Origin: Umezawaea sp049997955
GTDB taxonomy: Bacteria; Actinomycetota; Actinomycetes; Mycobacteriales; Pseudonocardiaceae
NCBI GenBank assembly: GCA_049997955.1
Contig: JAEBDY010000003.1
Location: forward strand, 500,016 to 564,015
Length of the DNA: 64,000 bases
Direction of reading: 5' to 3'
A program made the translations under genes and the position numbers. Positions 1-7,976 of this stretch are shown in pieces; positions within the stretch are counted from its first letter, which is position 1; each line of letters begins with the position of its first letter. The notes under the pieces were generated by a model. The model was not told the DNA's origin. It searched no databases and worked only from the letters and a program-made list of their open reading frames with translations.

Positions 1-308
1 CGGGACGCGACGCGCTGGTCACGCAGGGCACCGTTCCGGGTGTCACGCCCGCGGTGTCGCCGAACACCGGCCAGCTGTTCACCGTCGGCGGGCTCGGCCT
101 GGACGTGACCACCACGAACGGGTTCGACATCTCCGGCGTGGCCAGGTCCGCCGCGTTCGACCCGCGCGACTACCAGGCCATCGCGGCCGTGCAGAAGGAG
201 CACCTGCGCGTGGGATCGCTGATCGTCCGCGTCGACCTGGCCACCGGTCGGAGCCAGGTCGTCGGCCTCACCTCGTCGACCGTGGTGGGCGTCGCCTTCG
301 CGAGGTAA
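1..308 (+). CDS. C-terminal end of a DUF4394-domain protein (partial)
   Basis: An open frame enters from the left edge (first full codon at base 3) and ends at TAA 306-308. About 100 residues are visible. They include repeated Gly/Thr-rich beta-strand phrases such as TPAVSPNTGQLFTVG and a later LDVTTTNGFDISG, the style of DUF4394 extracellular beta-propeller-like proteins. The function of that family is not established. The N-terminus, and so any signal peptide, lies outside the window. A perfect hairpin follows the stop. Confidence 0.6.
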   Translation, partial: GRDALVTQGTVPGVTPAVSPNTGQLFTVGGLGLDVTTTNGFDISGVARSAAFDPRDYQAIAAVQKEHLRVGSLIVRVDLATGRSQVVGLTSSTVVGVAFAR

Positions 309-315
309 CCGGACC

Positions 316-342
316 GCGGGCGGCCGCCAAGCGGCCGCCCGC
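316..342. terminator. Bidirectional hairpin terminator
   Basis: A perfect 12-bp stem (GCGGGCGGCCGC, 316-327) closes on a 3-base loop. It lies between two convergent genes, 8 bases after one stop and 3 bases before the other gene's stop. It has no T-run, as is usual for high-GC actinobacterial terminators. Confidence 0.65.
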
Positions 343-344
343 GC

Positions 345-1823
345 TCAGGTCACGGGCCAAGAGTGCACGGGTTCGTTGGTGTGCATCAGGTCGCGGTAGG
401 TGCGCAGCATCACGCGCAGCGCCTCCACGCGGTCAAGGCCGGTGTTGTCGTAGTGGCGGTGGAACGCGCGGGACTGCCAGGCCGCGCCGTTGACGCCGGT
501 GAGGCAGCGCTGCTCCACCACGCCCAGCAGCCGGTCGCGCTCCTTCGGGTCCACGCCCCAGCGGTCGAGGCCGTCGTAGGCCATGGGGAGCAACCGGCGC
601 AGCACCAGTTCCACCACCGGCACCGTGCCGAGCCCCGGCCAGTACACCTGCGCGTCGATGCCGTTCTTGGCGCCCGCGAGGAAGTTCTCCTCGGCCGCGC
701 TGAACGACATCTGCGACCACAGTGGACGCTCGCTCTCCGCGAGCACCCGCACCAGGCCGTAGTAGAACGCTGCGTTCGCCAGCGTGTCCACGACGGTCGG
801 TCCCGCCGGGAGCGTGCGGTTCTCCACGCGCAGGTGCGGCTTGTCGTCCACGACGTCGTACACCGGCCGGTTCCAGCGGTACACGGTTCCGTTGTGCAGC
901 CTCAGCTCCGACAGCGTCGGGGTTTCGCCGCGGTCGATCACCTGCAGCGGGTCTTCCGGGTCGACGATCGGCAGCAGCGCGGGGAAGTAGCGGACGTTCT
1001 CCTCGAACAGGTCGAAGATCGAGGTGATCCAGCGCTCGCCGAACCACACCCGCGGCCGCACGCCCTGCTCCTTGAGCTCGTCGCCCCTGGTGTCGGTCGA
1101 CTGCTGGAACAGCGCGATCCGCGTCTCCCGCCAGAGCTCCTTGCCCAGCAGGAACGGGGAGTTCGCGCCGACCGCGACCTGCACGCCCGCGATGGTCTGC
1201 GCGGCGTTCCAGTAGTCCGCGAACTGGTCGGGGCTCACCTGGAGGTGCAGCTGGGTGCTCGTGCACGCCGCCTCGGGGACGATGGAGTCCGCAGTCATGT
1301 CGAGGCGTTCGACGCCGTCGATGGAGATCTGCAGGTCCTCCCCGCGCGCGGCCAGCACCTGCTCGTTCAGCAGGGCGTAGCGCGGGTTGACCGACAGCGC
1401 GTCGATGGCCATGTGCTCGGCGCGCAGCGTCGGCAGGATGCCGATCATCGTCATGTGCGCGCCGACCTCGCGCGCCTTGTGCTCCGCCTCGTTCAGGCTG
1501 GATCGGACGGTGTCCTCGAACGCGCTGATCCCGCCGCCCGCGAGCTGGCGCGGAGCGACGTTGATCTCCAGGTTCCACTGGCCCAGTTCGGTGACGAAGT
1601 CCGGGTCGGCGATGGCTTCGAGCGCCTCGGCGTTGCGCATGGCGGGATCGCCCTGCTCGTCGACGAGGTTCAGCTCGATCTCCAGGCCCGTCATCGGCCG
1701 CTCGAACTCGAACCTGGACTCGCGGAGCATCCGGGCGAACACGTCCAGGCAGCGCCTGACCTTCGTCCGGTACCGGGTGCGGTCCTCGCGGGTGAACTCG
1801 TGGCGGTCTACGTCGTCACCCAT
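345..1823 (-). CDS. Glutamate-cysteine ligase family (GCS2) protein
   Basis: The 492-residue product belongs to the GCS2 family, which forms gamma-glutamyl or related amide bonds with ATP. The family signature TGLEIELNLV is at residues 45-54, followed by a QWNLEINVAP phrase and acidic metal-binding segments. The ATG start gives the usual length. Actinobacteria that lack glutathione carry such proteins; one member (EgtA) feeds ergothioneine, but no egt neighbours are present, so the substrate is unknown. It is convergent with the DUF4394 gene. The next gene upstream on the same strand, the phosphopantetheinyl transferase, ends 48 bases away. Confidence 0.8.
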   Translation of the reverse strand: MGDDVDRHEFTREDRTRYRTKVRRCLDVFARMLRESRFEFERPMTGLEIELNLVDEQGDPAMRNAEALEAIADPDFVTELGQWNLEINVAPRQLAGGGISAFEDTVRSSLNEAEHKAREVGAHMTMIGILPTLRAEHMAIDALSVNPRYALLNEQVLAARGEDLQISIDGVERLDMTADSIVPEAACTSTQLHLQVSPDQFADYWNAAQTIAGVQVAVGANSPFLLGKELWRETRIALFQQSTDTRGDELKEQGVRPRVWFGERWITSIFDLFEENVRYFPALLPIVDPEDPLQVIDRGETPTLSELRLHNGTVYRWNRPVYDVVDDKPHLRVENRTLPAGPTVVDTLANAAFYYGLVRVLAESERPLWSQMSFSAAEENFLAGAKNGIDAQVYWPGLGTVPVVELVLRRLLPMAYDGLDRWGVDPKERDRLLGVVEQRCLTGVNGAAWQSRAFHRHYDNTGLDRVEALRVMLRTYRDLMHTNEPVHSWPVT

Positions 1824-1871
1824 GCTGGCTCCTCAGTTCGTGGCACCCGGACGCTGCGCACCAGGAGTCGG

Positions 1872-2528
1872 TCAGGCGGGTACCGCGATCGAGGTGATCA
1901 CAAACCCGTCCCTGGCCAGCCAGCGTCCGGTGAACCCGGTGAGGGGCTCGCCGTCCACGATCGGGGGGTCGATGAGGATGCGCGCGCTGAACGTGCCCGC
2001 GTCGGGGTCGATGGTCACGTCGGCGTCCTCGAAACCCAGCCACAGCCGCGTCAGCGGGAACCACGCCTTGTAGACGGTCTCCTTGGCGCTGAACAGCAGG
2101 CGGTCCCAGCTCACCTTGTCGCTCGTCGCGCGCAGACCGTCCATCCTGGCCAGTTCGGCCGGGACGGCGATCGCCTCCAGCACGCCCTTCGGCGTCGGGG
2201 CGTTGGGTTCGGCGTCGATGCCGATGGAGCGGAAGTCCGACGTGCGCGCCACGGCGGCGGCGCGGTAGCCGGTGCAGTGGGTGATGCTGCCGACGACGCC
2301 GTCCGGCCAGACCGGTTCGCGCTTCGGTCCGGGCAGCACCGGGACGGGCGGGAAGCCGAGTTGGCCGAGCGCCGTCCGCGCGCAGAAGCGGCCGGTGGTG
2401 AACTCCTTGCGGCGCTTCTCGACGGACTTCTCCAGCAGCGCCAACTCCTCGGGGAACAGCTCCACGCCCTCGGGGTCGTCGAAGCGGTTCACGGCCGCGA
2501 TGGGGCTCGGCAGCAGGTCCGTGATCAC
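1872..2528 (-). CDS. pptT: 4'-phosphopantetheinyl transferase (PptT/Sfp type)
   Basis: The 218-residue product moves 4'-phosphopantetheine from CoA onto the serine of acyl/peptidyl carrier proteins, activating PKS and NRPS enzymes. The core motifs are visible: GSITHC (80-85), GIDAEP with Mg ligands D105 and E107, and FSAKE(T)VYKAW with E150 and K154. I chose the GTG start at 2528 because it overlaps the upstream metallophosphoesterase stop by four bases (GTGA). The same frame runs further upstream but only through that gene's shadow. The pairing with a metallophosphoesterase matches mycobacterial pptT-pptH. Confidence 0.88.
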   Translation of the reverse strand: MITDLLPSPIAAVNRFDDPEGVELFPEELALLEKSVEKRRKEFTTGRFCARTALGQLGFPPVPVLPGPKREPVWPDGVVGSITHCTGYRAAAVARTSDFRSIGIDAEPNAPTPKGVLEAIAVPAELARMDGLRATSDKVSWDRLLFSAKETVYKAWFPLTRLWLGFEDADVTIDPDAGTFSARILIDPPIVDGEPLTGFTGRWLARDGFVITSIAVPA

Positions 2529-3370
2529 CGGGAATCTCCTTCGCGCAGCACGTCGACCAGCCGGGCGCCGGTGAGGCCCCTGGGCTTCCACTCGCGCGGG
2601 TAGCCCAGCGACACCTCGTCGAAGCGGACGCCGTCGTGCCGCGTGGTGCGCGGGATGTGCAGGTGGCCGTAGACCATCTCCGCGCAGTTGAACCGCAGGT
2701 GCCAGTCGGCGGTGCGCTCGGTGCCGCACCACAGCGCGAACTCGGGGTAGCGCAGCACCCGCGTGGGCTCGCGGACGAGCGGGTAGTGGTTGATCAGCAC
2801 GGTCTTGAGCGCCGGGTCGACCTCGGAGAGCCTGCGCTCGGTCTCCACGATCCTGGCCTCGCACCACGCCTCGCGGCTGGGGTGGGGATCGGGGAACAGG
2901 AAGTACTCGTCCGTGCACACCACGCCGACCTCGTGGGCCTTCGCGAGCGCCGACACCTGGTCGAAGGTGCCCTCGGGGCGGAACGTGTAGTCGTACAGCG
3001 TGAACAGGGGGGCGACGACCAGCGGGTCGCCCGCGCCCTCGAAGACCGGGTACGGGTCCTCGGGCGTCACGACGTCGATGCTCCGGCACATCTCGACGAT
3101 CTGCTTGTAGCGGATCTCGCCGCGGGCTTGCACCGCGTCGTCCTTCGTCGTCCACAGCTCGTGGTTGCCCGGCGACCAGACCACCTTCGCGAACCGCCGC
3201 CGCAGCAGGTCGAGGGCCCATTCGATGTCCTGGAACTTCTCCCCGACGTCACCGGCGACGATCAGCCAGTCGTCGGGGGACGGCGCCTCGATGGCGGCGA
3301 CGAAATCCCGGTTCTCCTGGTAAGTCACGTGCAGATCGCTGGTGGCGAGCAGTCTCGGCGTGCGGGTCAC
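2525..3370 (-). CDS. pptH: Metallophosphoesterase, PptH-like phosphopantetheinyl hydrolase
   Basis: The 281-residue calcineurin-type phosphoesterase has all metal-ligand motifs: SDLH (D12, H14), AGDVG (D41), PGNHE (N69, H70), a later INHYP and a YGHLH near the C-terminus. In Mycobacterium tuberculosis the homologous neighbour of PptT (PptH, Rv2795c) removes phosphopantetheine from carrier proteins, opposing PptT. The translational coupling here (GTGA overlap) supports the same pair of opposing activities. Function is inferred from family and position. GTG or other nearby starts are possible because no strong ribosome-binding site stands out. Confidence 0.78.
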   Translation of the reverse strand: MTRTPRLLATSDLHVTYQENRDFVAAIEAPSPDDWLIVAGDVGEKFQDIEWALDLLRRRFAKVVWSPGNHELWTTKDDAVQARGEIRYKQIVEMCRSIDVVTPEDPYPVFEGAGDPLVVAPLFTLYDYTFRPEGTFDQVSALAKAHEVGVVCTDEYFLFPDPHPSREAWCEARIVETERRLSEVDPALKTVLINHYPLVREPTRVLRYPEFALWCGTERTADWHLRFNCAEMVYGHLHIPRTTRHDGVRFDEVSLGYPREWKPRGLTGARLVDVLREGDSR

Positions 3371-3613
3371 AGGGTCGACCTTAACCGTTCCCGATGCCCG
3401 TCTCCGATACCCCGAAGCCCTCTAGGGGGTAGTTGGACGACGAAAAGCGACCGTTCATCCGTTCGTCGCAGATCTTAGCCCGTTGAACTCATACCCCTAC
3501 ACCGTGTAACGCTAGTCGGGTCCGCTCATCCTTACGGGCCCCTAAACCACCTATCGGGTAGTCAACCGGCTTCCTACGGTGATCACATCGCAACCACCCC
3601 GGCGGAGGACCAG
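3371..3613. promoter_or_regulatory. Divergent promoter region between pptH and the transposase-derived gene
   Basis: This 243-base region is visibly less GC-rich than its flanks. A candidate sigma-70-type promoter for the rightward gene is TTGAAC (3483-3488), an 18-base spacer, then TAACGC (3507-3512). An inverted repeat CGACGAA (3438-3444) / TTCGTCG (3462-3468) and repeated GGGTAGT-like motifs (near 3425 and 3556) could be operator sites. No protein-coding frame here is convincing. Confidence 0.45.
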
Positions 3614-4261
3614 ATGTCCGAGTCCCAATTCGCACGAACCCCCGACCCCCGGTTGGCCCGTCAGGTGCAGCCCGGCATCCCCGGCGCCGCCACGCCGTTC
3701 AGTCGGACGGTCAGTGCCGAGATCACCCGCACCGCGCAGCAGCAGCAATACGGCTACCCGCCACCTCGTCGCCGCACCCCGGCCGAGGAAGCCGCGTTGT
3801 CCACCCTGCTGCGCACCCGCCAGCGCGCGCAGACGCCCCGGCCGGAGCCGTGGCTGCGCCAGACCCCGGAACCGGTCCCGGCCGCCGCTCCGCGCGGCGA
3901 CGTGACCGAACTGCTCGCCGCCAGGCTCGTGCCCGCCGCGCTGTGGAACCTGGTCGAACCGCTCGTCCCGCCGGTCAAGATCCGGCGCCAGGGCGGTGGA
4001 CGCAGCCGCGTCTCCGACCGCGCCATCTTCACCGCGATCGTGTTCGTCCTGACCAGCGGATGCGCGTGGCGACACCTGCCGTCCAGCTTCGGCGTCACGG
4101 TCCCGACCGTGCACCGCCGATTCCAGGAGTGGACCGACGCAGGCCTGTGGCTGCGCCTGCGCCGAGCCGCCGCGGACCGCCAGACGGCGGGCGAGGAGAA
4201 CGAGTGGATCCACGCGGTCCTGGAGGCGGCCGAGCGCCGCGGAACGAAGACGGGCTCCTGA
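3614..4261 (+). CDS. Transposase-derived protein: IS5-type N-terminal domain with added N-terminus
   Basis: The 215-residue product has a Pro/Gln-rich, probably disordered first 95 residues, then about 105 residues typical of the N-terminal DUF4096 domain of IS5-family transposases. Landmarks are LVPP (117-120), GGGRSRVSDRAIFTAIVFVL and CAWRHLPSSFGV (150-161). The catalytic DDE domain is missing: the protein stops roughly where the first catalytic aspartate would lie, and the aligned position reads VLEAA. ATG has an upstream GGCGGAGGA ribosome-binding site. It may be a domesticated DNA-binding protein or a relic; the clean promoter, ribosome-binding site and intact frame favour an expressed gene. 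Confidence 0.7.
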   Translation: MSESQFARTPDPRLARQVQPGIPGAATPFSRTVSAEITRTAQQQQYGYPPPRRRTPAEEAALSTLLRTRQRAQTPRPEPWLRQTPEPVPAAAPRGDVTELLAARLVPAALWNLVEPLVPPVKIRRQGGGRSRVSDRAIFTAIVFVLTSGCAWRHLPSSFGVTVPTVHRRFQEWTDAGLWLRLRRAAADRQTAGEENEWIHAVLEAAERRGTKTGS

Positions 4262-4264
4262 CCG

Positions 4265-4335
4265 TCGGATGAACGTGGAGGCCGGTCCGGTCCGCCGAGC
4301 ACTGAACCGGACCGAGCCCCACCACGTTCATCCGA
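4265..4335. repeat. 71-bp nested palindrome
   Basis: Perfect 14-bp outer arms TCGGATGAACGTGG (4265-4278) and CCACGTTCATCCGA (4322-4335) enclose a second inverted pair CGGTCCGGT (4283-4291) / ACCGGACCG (4306-4314). It starts three bases after the stop of the transposase-derived gene and ends 23 bases before the next start. It could act as a terminator or attenuator, or be the trace of a small non-autonomous mobile element. Confidence 0.7.
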
Positions 4336-4358
4336 GTAGGACCCCAGGAGGAACCGCC

Positions 4359-4622
4359 ATGACGACCGACCCGCCGCTCTCGCACCGCGCGCTCGCGCTG
4401 CTCCGCGCCACCGCCGCGGGCCGCGTCGAGCTGACCTGCAGCAGCGAACCCGACTTCCGGGTCGACGAGCTCGCCTGCTGCGACCAGCCCGCCGCCCGCC
4501 TGCTCGTCCACGCGGGCTTCATCCAGCCCGCCGTGACCGCACCCCCCGGCCACTGGGTCCCCGCCCACCTCAGCCCCGCGGGCACCGAGGTCCTCGCCCT
4601 GGACACCTCAGCGGCTGCCTGA
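4359..4622 (+). CDS. Small unknown protein, possible winged-helix fold
   Basis: The 87-residue product starts at the ATG preceded by a strong AGGAGG (4346-4351). An in-frame upstream codon at 4269 lies inside the palindrome and is less likely. The sequence reads as three helices and a short beta hairpin (SHRALALLRATAAG, then a GHWVPAHLSPAGTEVL ending like the wing of MarR-like domains), with two Cys in DELACC. No family assignment is safe. It is convergent with the histidine kinase gene, whose stop is 48 bases away. Confidence 0.6.
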   Translation: MTTDPPLSHRALALLRATAAGRVELTCSSEPDFRVDELACCDQPAARLLVHAGFIQPAVTAPPGHWVPAHLSPAGTEVLALDTSAAA

Positions 4623-4669
4623 CCCACTCCCGCGCCGGGCTGACGCCTCTTGCGCGGTGCGCTTCCGGT

Positions 4670-5842
4670 CTACGTGTGCAGCCCGTGCTGGTACTTCGGG
4701 AACCGGACGCTGATCTTCGTGCCCAGTCCCTGGGCCGTCTCCACGACGAGGCCGTAGTCGTCGCCGTAGAAGCGGCGCAGCCGTTCGTCGATGTTCCCCA
4801 GCCCTATCCCGGCGGTCTCGTCCACCTGCCCCGCCAACGTCCGCCGCAGCGCCTCCGGGTCCATGCCGATGCCGTCGTCCTCGATGGTGATGTGCGCTTC
4901 GGCGCCCGCGTCGGCGGCGAGGATCTGGATGTGGCCCGGCTCGACCTTCCCCTCCATGCCGTGCCGCACGGCGTTCTCCACGAGCGGTTGCAGGCACAGG
5001 AACGGCACGGTCACGGACAGCACCTCGGGCGCGATCTGCAGCGTCACGGTCAGCCGCTCGCCGAACCTGGCCCGCTCCAGCGCCAGGTACTGGTCGATGG
5101 ACTTCAGCTCCTCCGCCAGCGTGGTGAAGTCGCCGTGCCGCCGGAACGAGTACCGGGTGAAGTCGGCGAAGTCGAGCAGCAGCGTCCTGGCGCGCTCGGG
5201 GTTCGTCCGCACGTACGACGCGATGGCGCTGAGCGAGTTGTAGATGAAGTGCGGCGAGATCTGCGCCCGCAGCGCCCGCACCTCGGCCTCGACGAGCCGG
5301 GTGCGCGAGCGGTCCAGCTCGGCCAGCTCCAACTGGCCCGACGCCCAGCGCGCGACCTCGTTCGTCGCCCGCACGAGCCCGGCGGACGCCTCCCGGCTGT
5401 ACGCGGCGAGCACCCCGACGACGTGGCCCTCGACGGTCAGCGGGGCGACGACGGCGATCTGCACCGGGCAGTCGGGCAGCGTGCAGCCGATGTCGAACGC
5501 ACGGGTGCGGCCGGTGCTGAACACCTCCTGCGCGAGCCGCATGGCGTCGCCGGAGTGGTGGGCGCCGAGCCCTTCCCAGGCGACGACCTCGACCTCGTCG
5601 GTCAACGCGAGCGCGGGGGTGTCGAGCAGCGTGCGCAGGTGGCGGGCGGACTTCTTGGCCGCCTCGGGGACCAGCCCGGCGCGCAGCGGGGGAGCGGCGG
5701 ACCACGCGGTGTGCAGCGTCTCGAACGTGATCCGCTGGGCCTCGGTCAGGAAGTCCTGCCGCGGACCCGACCCCCGCCACAGCACGAACACGATCGCCGC
5801 CCCGACCAGGAGGATCGCTCCCACCGCCATCAACCCGGTCAC
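4670..5842 (-). CDS. LytS-type sensor histidine kinase
   Basis: The 390-residue product has one N-terminal membrane helix (residues 5-22), a GAF-like sensory region (about 75-150) with a Cys pair in DIGCTLPDC, the His_kinase motif AQISPHFIYN with H198, and a HATPase domain (ENAVRH, DDGIGMD, GIGLGN). It lacks the multi-helix LYT sensor of classical LytS. GTG 5842 is chosen because it overlaps the symporter stop (GTGA); ATG 5830 is an alternative. It is the last gene of a four-gene operon with its LytTR partner, and probably senses the symporter substrate or its metabolite. Confidence 0.85.
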   Translation of the reverse strand: MTGLMAVGAILLVGAAIVFVLWRGSGPRQDFLTEAQRITFETLHTAWSAAPPLRAGLVPEAAKKSARHLRTLLDTPALALTDEVEVVAWEGLGAHHSGDAMRLAQEVFSTGRTRAFDIGCTLPDCPVQIAVVAPLTVEGHVVGVLAAYSREASAGLVRATNEVARWASGQLELAELDRSRTRLVEAEVRALRAQISPHFIYNSLSAIASYVRTNPERARTLLLDFADFTRYSFRRHGDFTTLAEELKSIDQYLALERARFGERLTVTLQIAPEVLSVTVPFLCLQPLVENAVRHGMEGKVEPGHIQILAADAGAEAHITIEDDGIGMDPEALRRTLAGQVDETAGIGLGNIDERLRRFYGDDYGLVVETAQGLGTKISVRFPKYQHGLHT

Positions 5843-7596
5843 GTCTCGCCCCTCCGGCGGGTCTCGCTCAAGGACGGTTCCTCGTTCGTCTCCAGCCCGA
5901 GGTTCTCGGGCGCGTGCAGGCGGACCATGACCCGGTTGACGTTCTCCGGCACCCTGCCGGGGGTCATCAGCGACACCGCGTACATCACGACGAAGCCCAG
6001 CGGCACGGTCCACGCGGCGGGGCGGGACAGGAACACGTGGTACCACTGGTCGTTGGTGCGGGCGCTGATCGTGATGATCCCCGCCGCCAGCGCGGGCAGC
6101 CCGCCCGCGAGCATCCCGGCGACCGCGCCGACCGTGGTGATGCGCGTGCTCCAGATCCCCAGCAGCAGCAACGGGCACAGCGACGACGCCGCCACGGCGA
6201 ACGCCAGCCCGACCATGTCCGCGACCGGGATCCCGGTCACCAGCACGGTCATCGCCAATGGCACCAGCGCCGCGAGCCCCGCGGAGATCCGGAAGCCGCG
6301 CACGCCGCGCATCTTCAGCACGTCCTGGCTCAGCACGCCCGCGAGCGACACCATCAGCCCGGACGACGTGGACAGGAACGCGGCGAACGCGCCACCGGCG
6401 ACCAGCGCGCCGAGCAGCTGCCCGCCGAGGCCCTCGATCATCCGGCTGGGCAGCACCAGCACCACCGCGTCGGTGTCCCCGGTCAGCAGCAGCTCCGGCG
6501 TGTAGAGCCTGCCGAGCACGCCGTAGAGCGGCGGCATCAGGTAGAAGATCCCCAGCAGCCCCAGCACGATCAGCGTCGTGCGGCGCGCGGCCCGGCCGTT
6601 CGGGTTGGTGTAGAAGCGGACGATCACGTGCGGCAGCCCCATGGTGCCCAGGAACGTCGCCAGGATCAGCGAGTACACCGCGTACAGCGGGAACTCGCCG
6701 CCCTCGGACATCGGCAGCGCCCAGTTCGCGTTCGTGGTGTGCGGCAACGACTCCAGGTGCGGCACGGTCGCGCCCGCCGGGAACTCGAACACGCTGCCGG
6801 AGGCGATGGTGTGCTCGCCCGCCGTCAGCACGAGGCCCTCGCCCTCGACGTGGATCCCGTCCAGCAGCCCGCGTCCGGAGAAGGTGACGGCGTCGTCGGC
6901 GTGGATCACCGTCGCGGTGTCGAAGGAGACCGACGTCTCCTCGCGGAACACCGGGTAGTCCGGGCCGTTGATCCGCTGGCCGCCGTGCGCCTGCCACGCC
7001 AGCAGCAGGAACACCACCGGCACGGCGATGGCCGTCAGCTTCAGCCAGTACTGGAACGCCTGCACGAACGTGATGCTGCGCATCCCGCCGGAGACCACGT
7101 TCACCGTCACCACGACCGCGACGACCAGCCCGCCGAGCCATTCCGGCGCGCCGGTGACCGTGTGCAGCGTCAGGCCCGCTCCCTTGAACTGGGGCAGCAG
7201 GTACAGCCACGCGATGGCGATCGCGAGGCCGCTCGCCACCCGGCGCACCGCCTGCGAGCCGAACCGGGCCTCGGCGAAGTCCGGCAGCGTGTACGCGCCC
7301 GACCGCCGCAGCGGGGCCGCGACCAGCGTCAGCAGCACGAGGTAGCCCGCGGTGTAGCCGACCGGGAACCACAGCATGTCCGGTCCGTGGGCGAAGATCA
7401 GCCCCGCGATGCCGACGAACGAGGCCGCGGACAGGTACTCGCCGCCTATCGCGGACGCGTTCCACCACGGCGACACCGTGCGCGAGGCGACGTAGAAGTC
7501 CGACGTGGTGCGCGAGATCCGCAGCCCGTACGCGCCGACCAGCATCGTGCCCAGCGCGACCACCAGCACGGCGACGACACCGTGGGTGTTGTTCAC
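5839..7596 (-). CDS. Sodium:solute symporter (SSS), probable monocarboxylate transporter
   Basis: The 585-residue product has about 13 hydrophobic helices and the SSS phrase GGEYLSAASFVGIAGLIF near the N-terminus, as in the acetate/pyruvate (ActP, MctC) branch. An insert of about 110 residues (roughly 215-325) between membrane helices is polar and beta-rich and probably extracellular; its length exceeds typical ActP. GTG 7596 overlaps the upstream small gene stop (GTGA). Location beside a LytS/LytTR pair parallels pyruvate-responsive systems that control a neighbouring transporter. The exact substrate is not determined. Confidence 0.82.
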   Translation of the reverse strand: MNNTHGVVAVLVVALGTMLVGAYGLRISRTTSDFYVASRTVSPWWNASAIGGEYLSAASFVGIAGLIFAHGPDMLWFPVGYTAGYLVLLTLVAAPLRRSGAYTLPDFAEARFGSQAVRRVASGLAIAIAWLYLLPQFKGAGLTLHTVTGAPEWLGGLVVAVVVTVNVVSGGMRSITFVQAFQYWLKLTAIAVPVVFLLLAWQAHGGQRINGPDYPVFREETSVSFDTATVIHADDAVTFSGRGLLDGIHVEGEGLVLTAGEHTIASGSVFEFPAGATVPHLESLPHTTNANWALPMSEGGEFPLYAVYSLILATFLGTMGLPHVIVRFYTNPNGRAARRTTLIVLGLLGIFYLMPPLYGVLGRLYTPELLLTGDTDAVVLVLPSRMIEGLGGQLLGALVAGGAFAAFLSTSSGLMVSLAGVLSQDVLKMRGVRGFRISAGLAALVPLAMTVLVTGIPVADMVGLAFAVAASSLCPLLLLGIWSTRITTVGAVAGMLAGGLPALAAGIITISARTNDQWYHVFLSRPAAWTVPLGFVVMYAVSLMTPGRVPENVNRVMVRLHAPENLGLETNEEPSLSETRRRGET

Positions 7597-7976
7597 GACC
7601 GCTCGACCAGCTCGGCGAACTCGCGTTCGCTCCGCTCGGCCTGCCGCACGTAGAACCAGCCCGCCAGCACGAACACCGGGAACACCACCACCCCGAGCAG
7701 CACCCACGTCAGCCCGATGCCGAACACCTGGGTGCGCGCCACCGACGGCGCGAACGTGAACACCAGCGGCAGCGTCGCCAGCCCTCCCGCCACCAGGCCG
7801 ACGACCAGCAGCCCCAGCGTGCGCTGGGTGCGGATCAGCGACCGCATGTACAGCGCGCCCAGCTGGCTCTGCTCGGTGATCTCCCGCGACGTCGGGTACG
7901 GCCGCCGGGGGCGGGGGGCGCCGGTCCGGGGGCTCGTCACCACCACGCGCTGCGTCGGCGGCTGCTCGGGCGTCAC
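7593..7976 (-). CDS. Small two-helix membrane protein (DUF485-like symporter partner)
   Basis: The 127-residue product has a basic, Pro-rich cytoplasmic N-terminus and two membrane helices (about 47-69 and 82-106), ending in a charged tail. SSS transporters of the acetate branch are commonly preceded by a small DUF485 protein of this shape, and this gene overlaps the symporter start by four bases. The GTG start at 7976 overlaps the response-regulator stop. The sequence is divergent from canonical DUF485, so the family name is inferred from size, topology and position. Confidence 0.7.
   Translation of the reverse strand: MTPEQPPTQRVVVTSPRTGAPRPRRPYPTSREITEQSQLGALYMRSLIRTQRTLGLLVVGLVAGGLATLPLVFTFAPSVARTQVFGIGLTWVLLGVVVFPVFVLAGWFYVRQAERSEREFAELVERS

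Noticed and set aside
363..2603. A 746-codon plus-strand frame
   Set aside because: Runs antisense through the GCS2 ligase and the phosphopantetheinyl transferase; no ribosome-binding site or recognisable domain.
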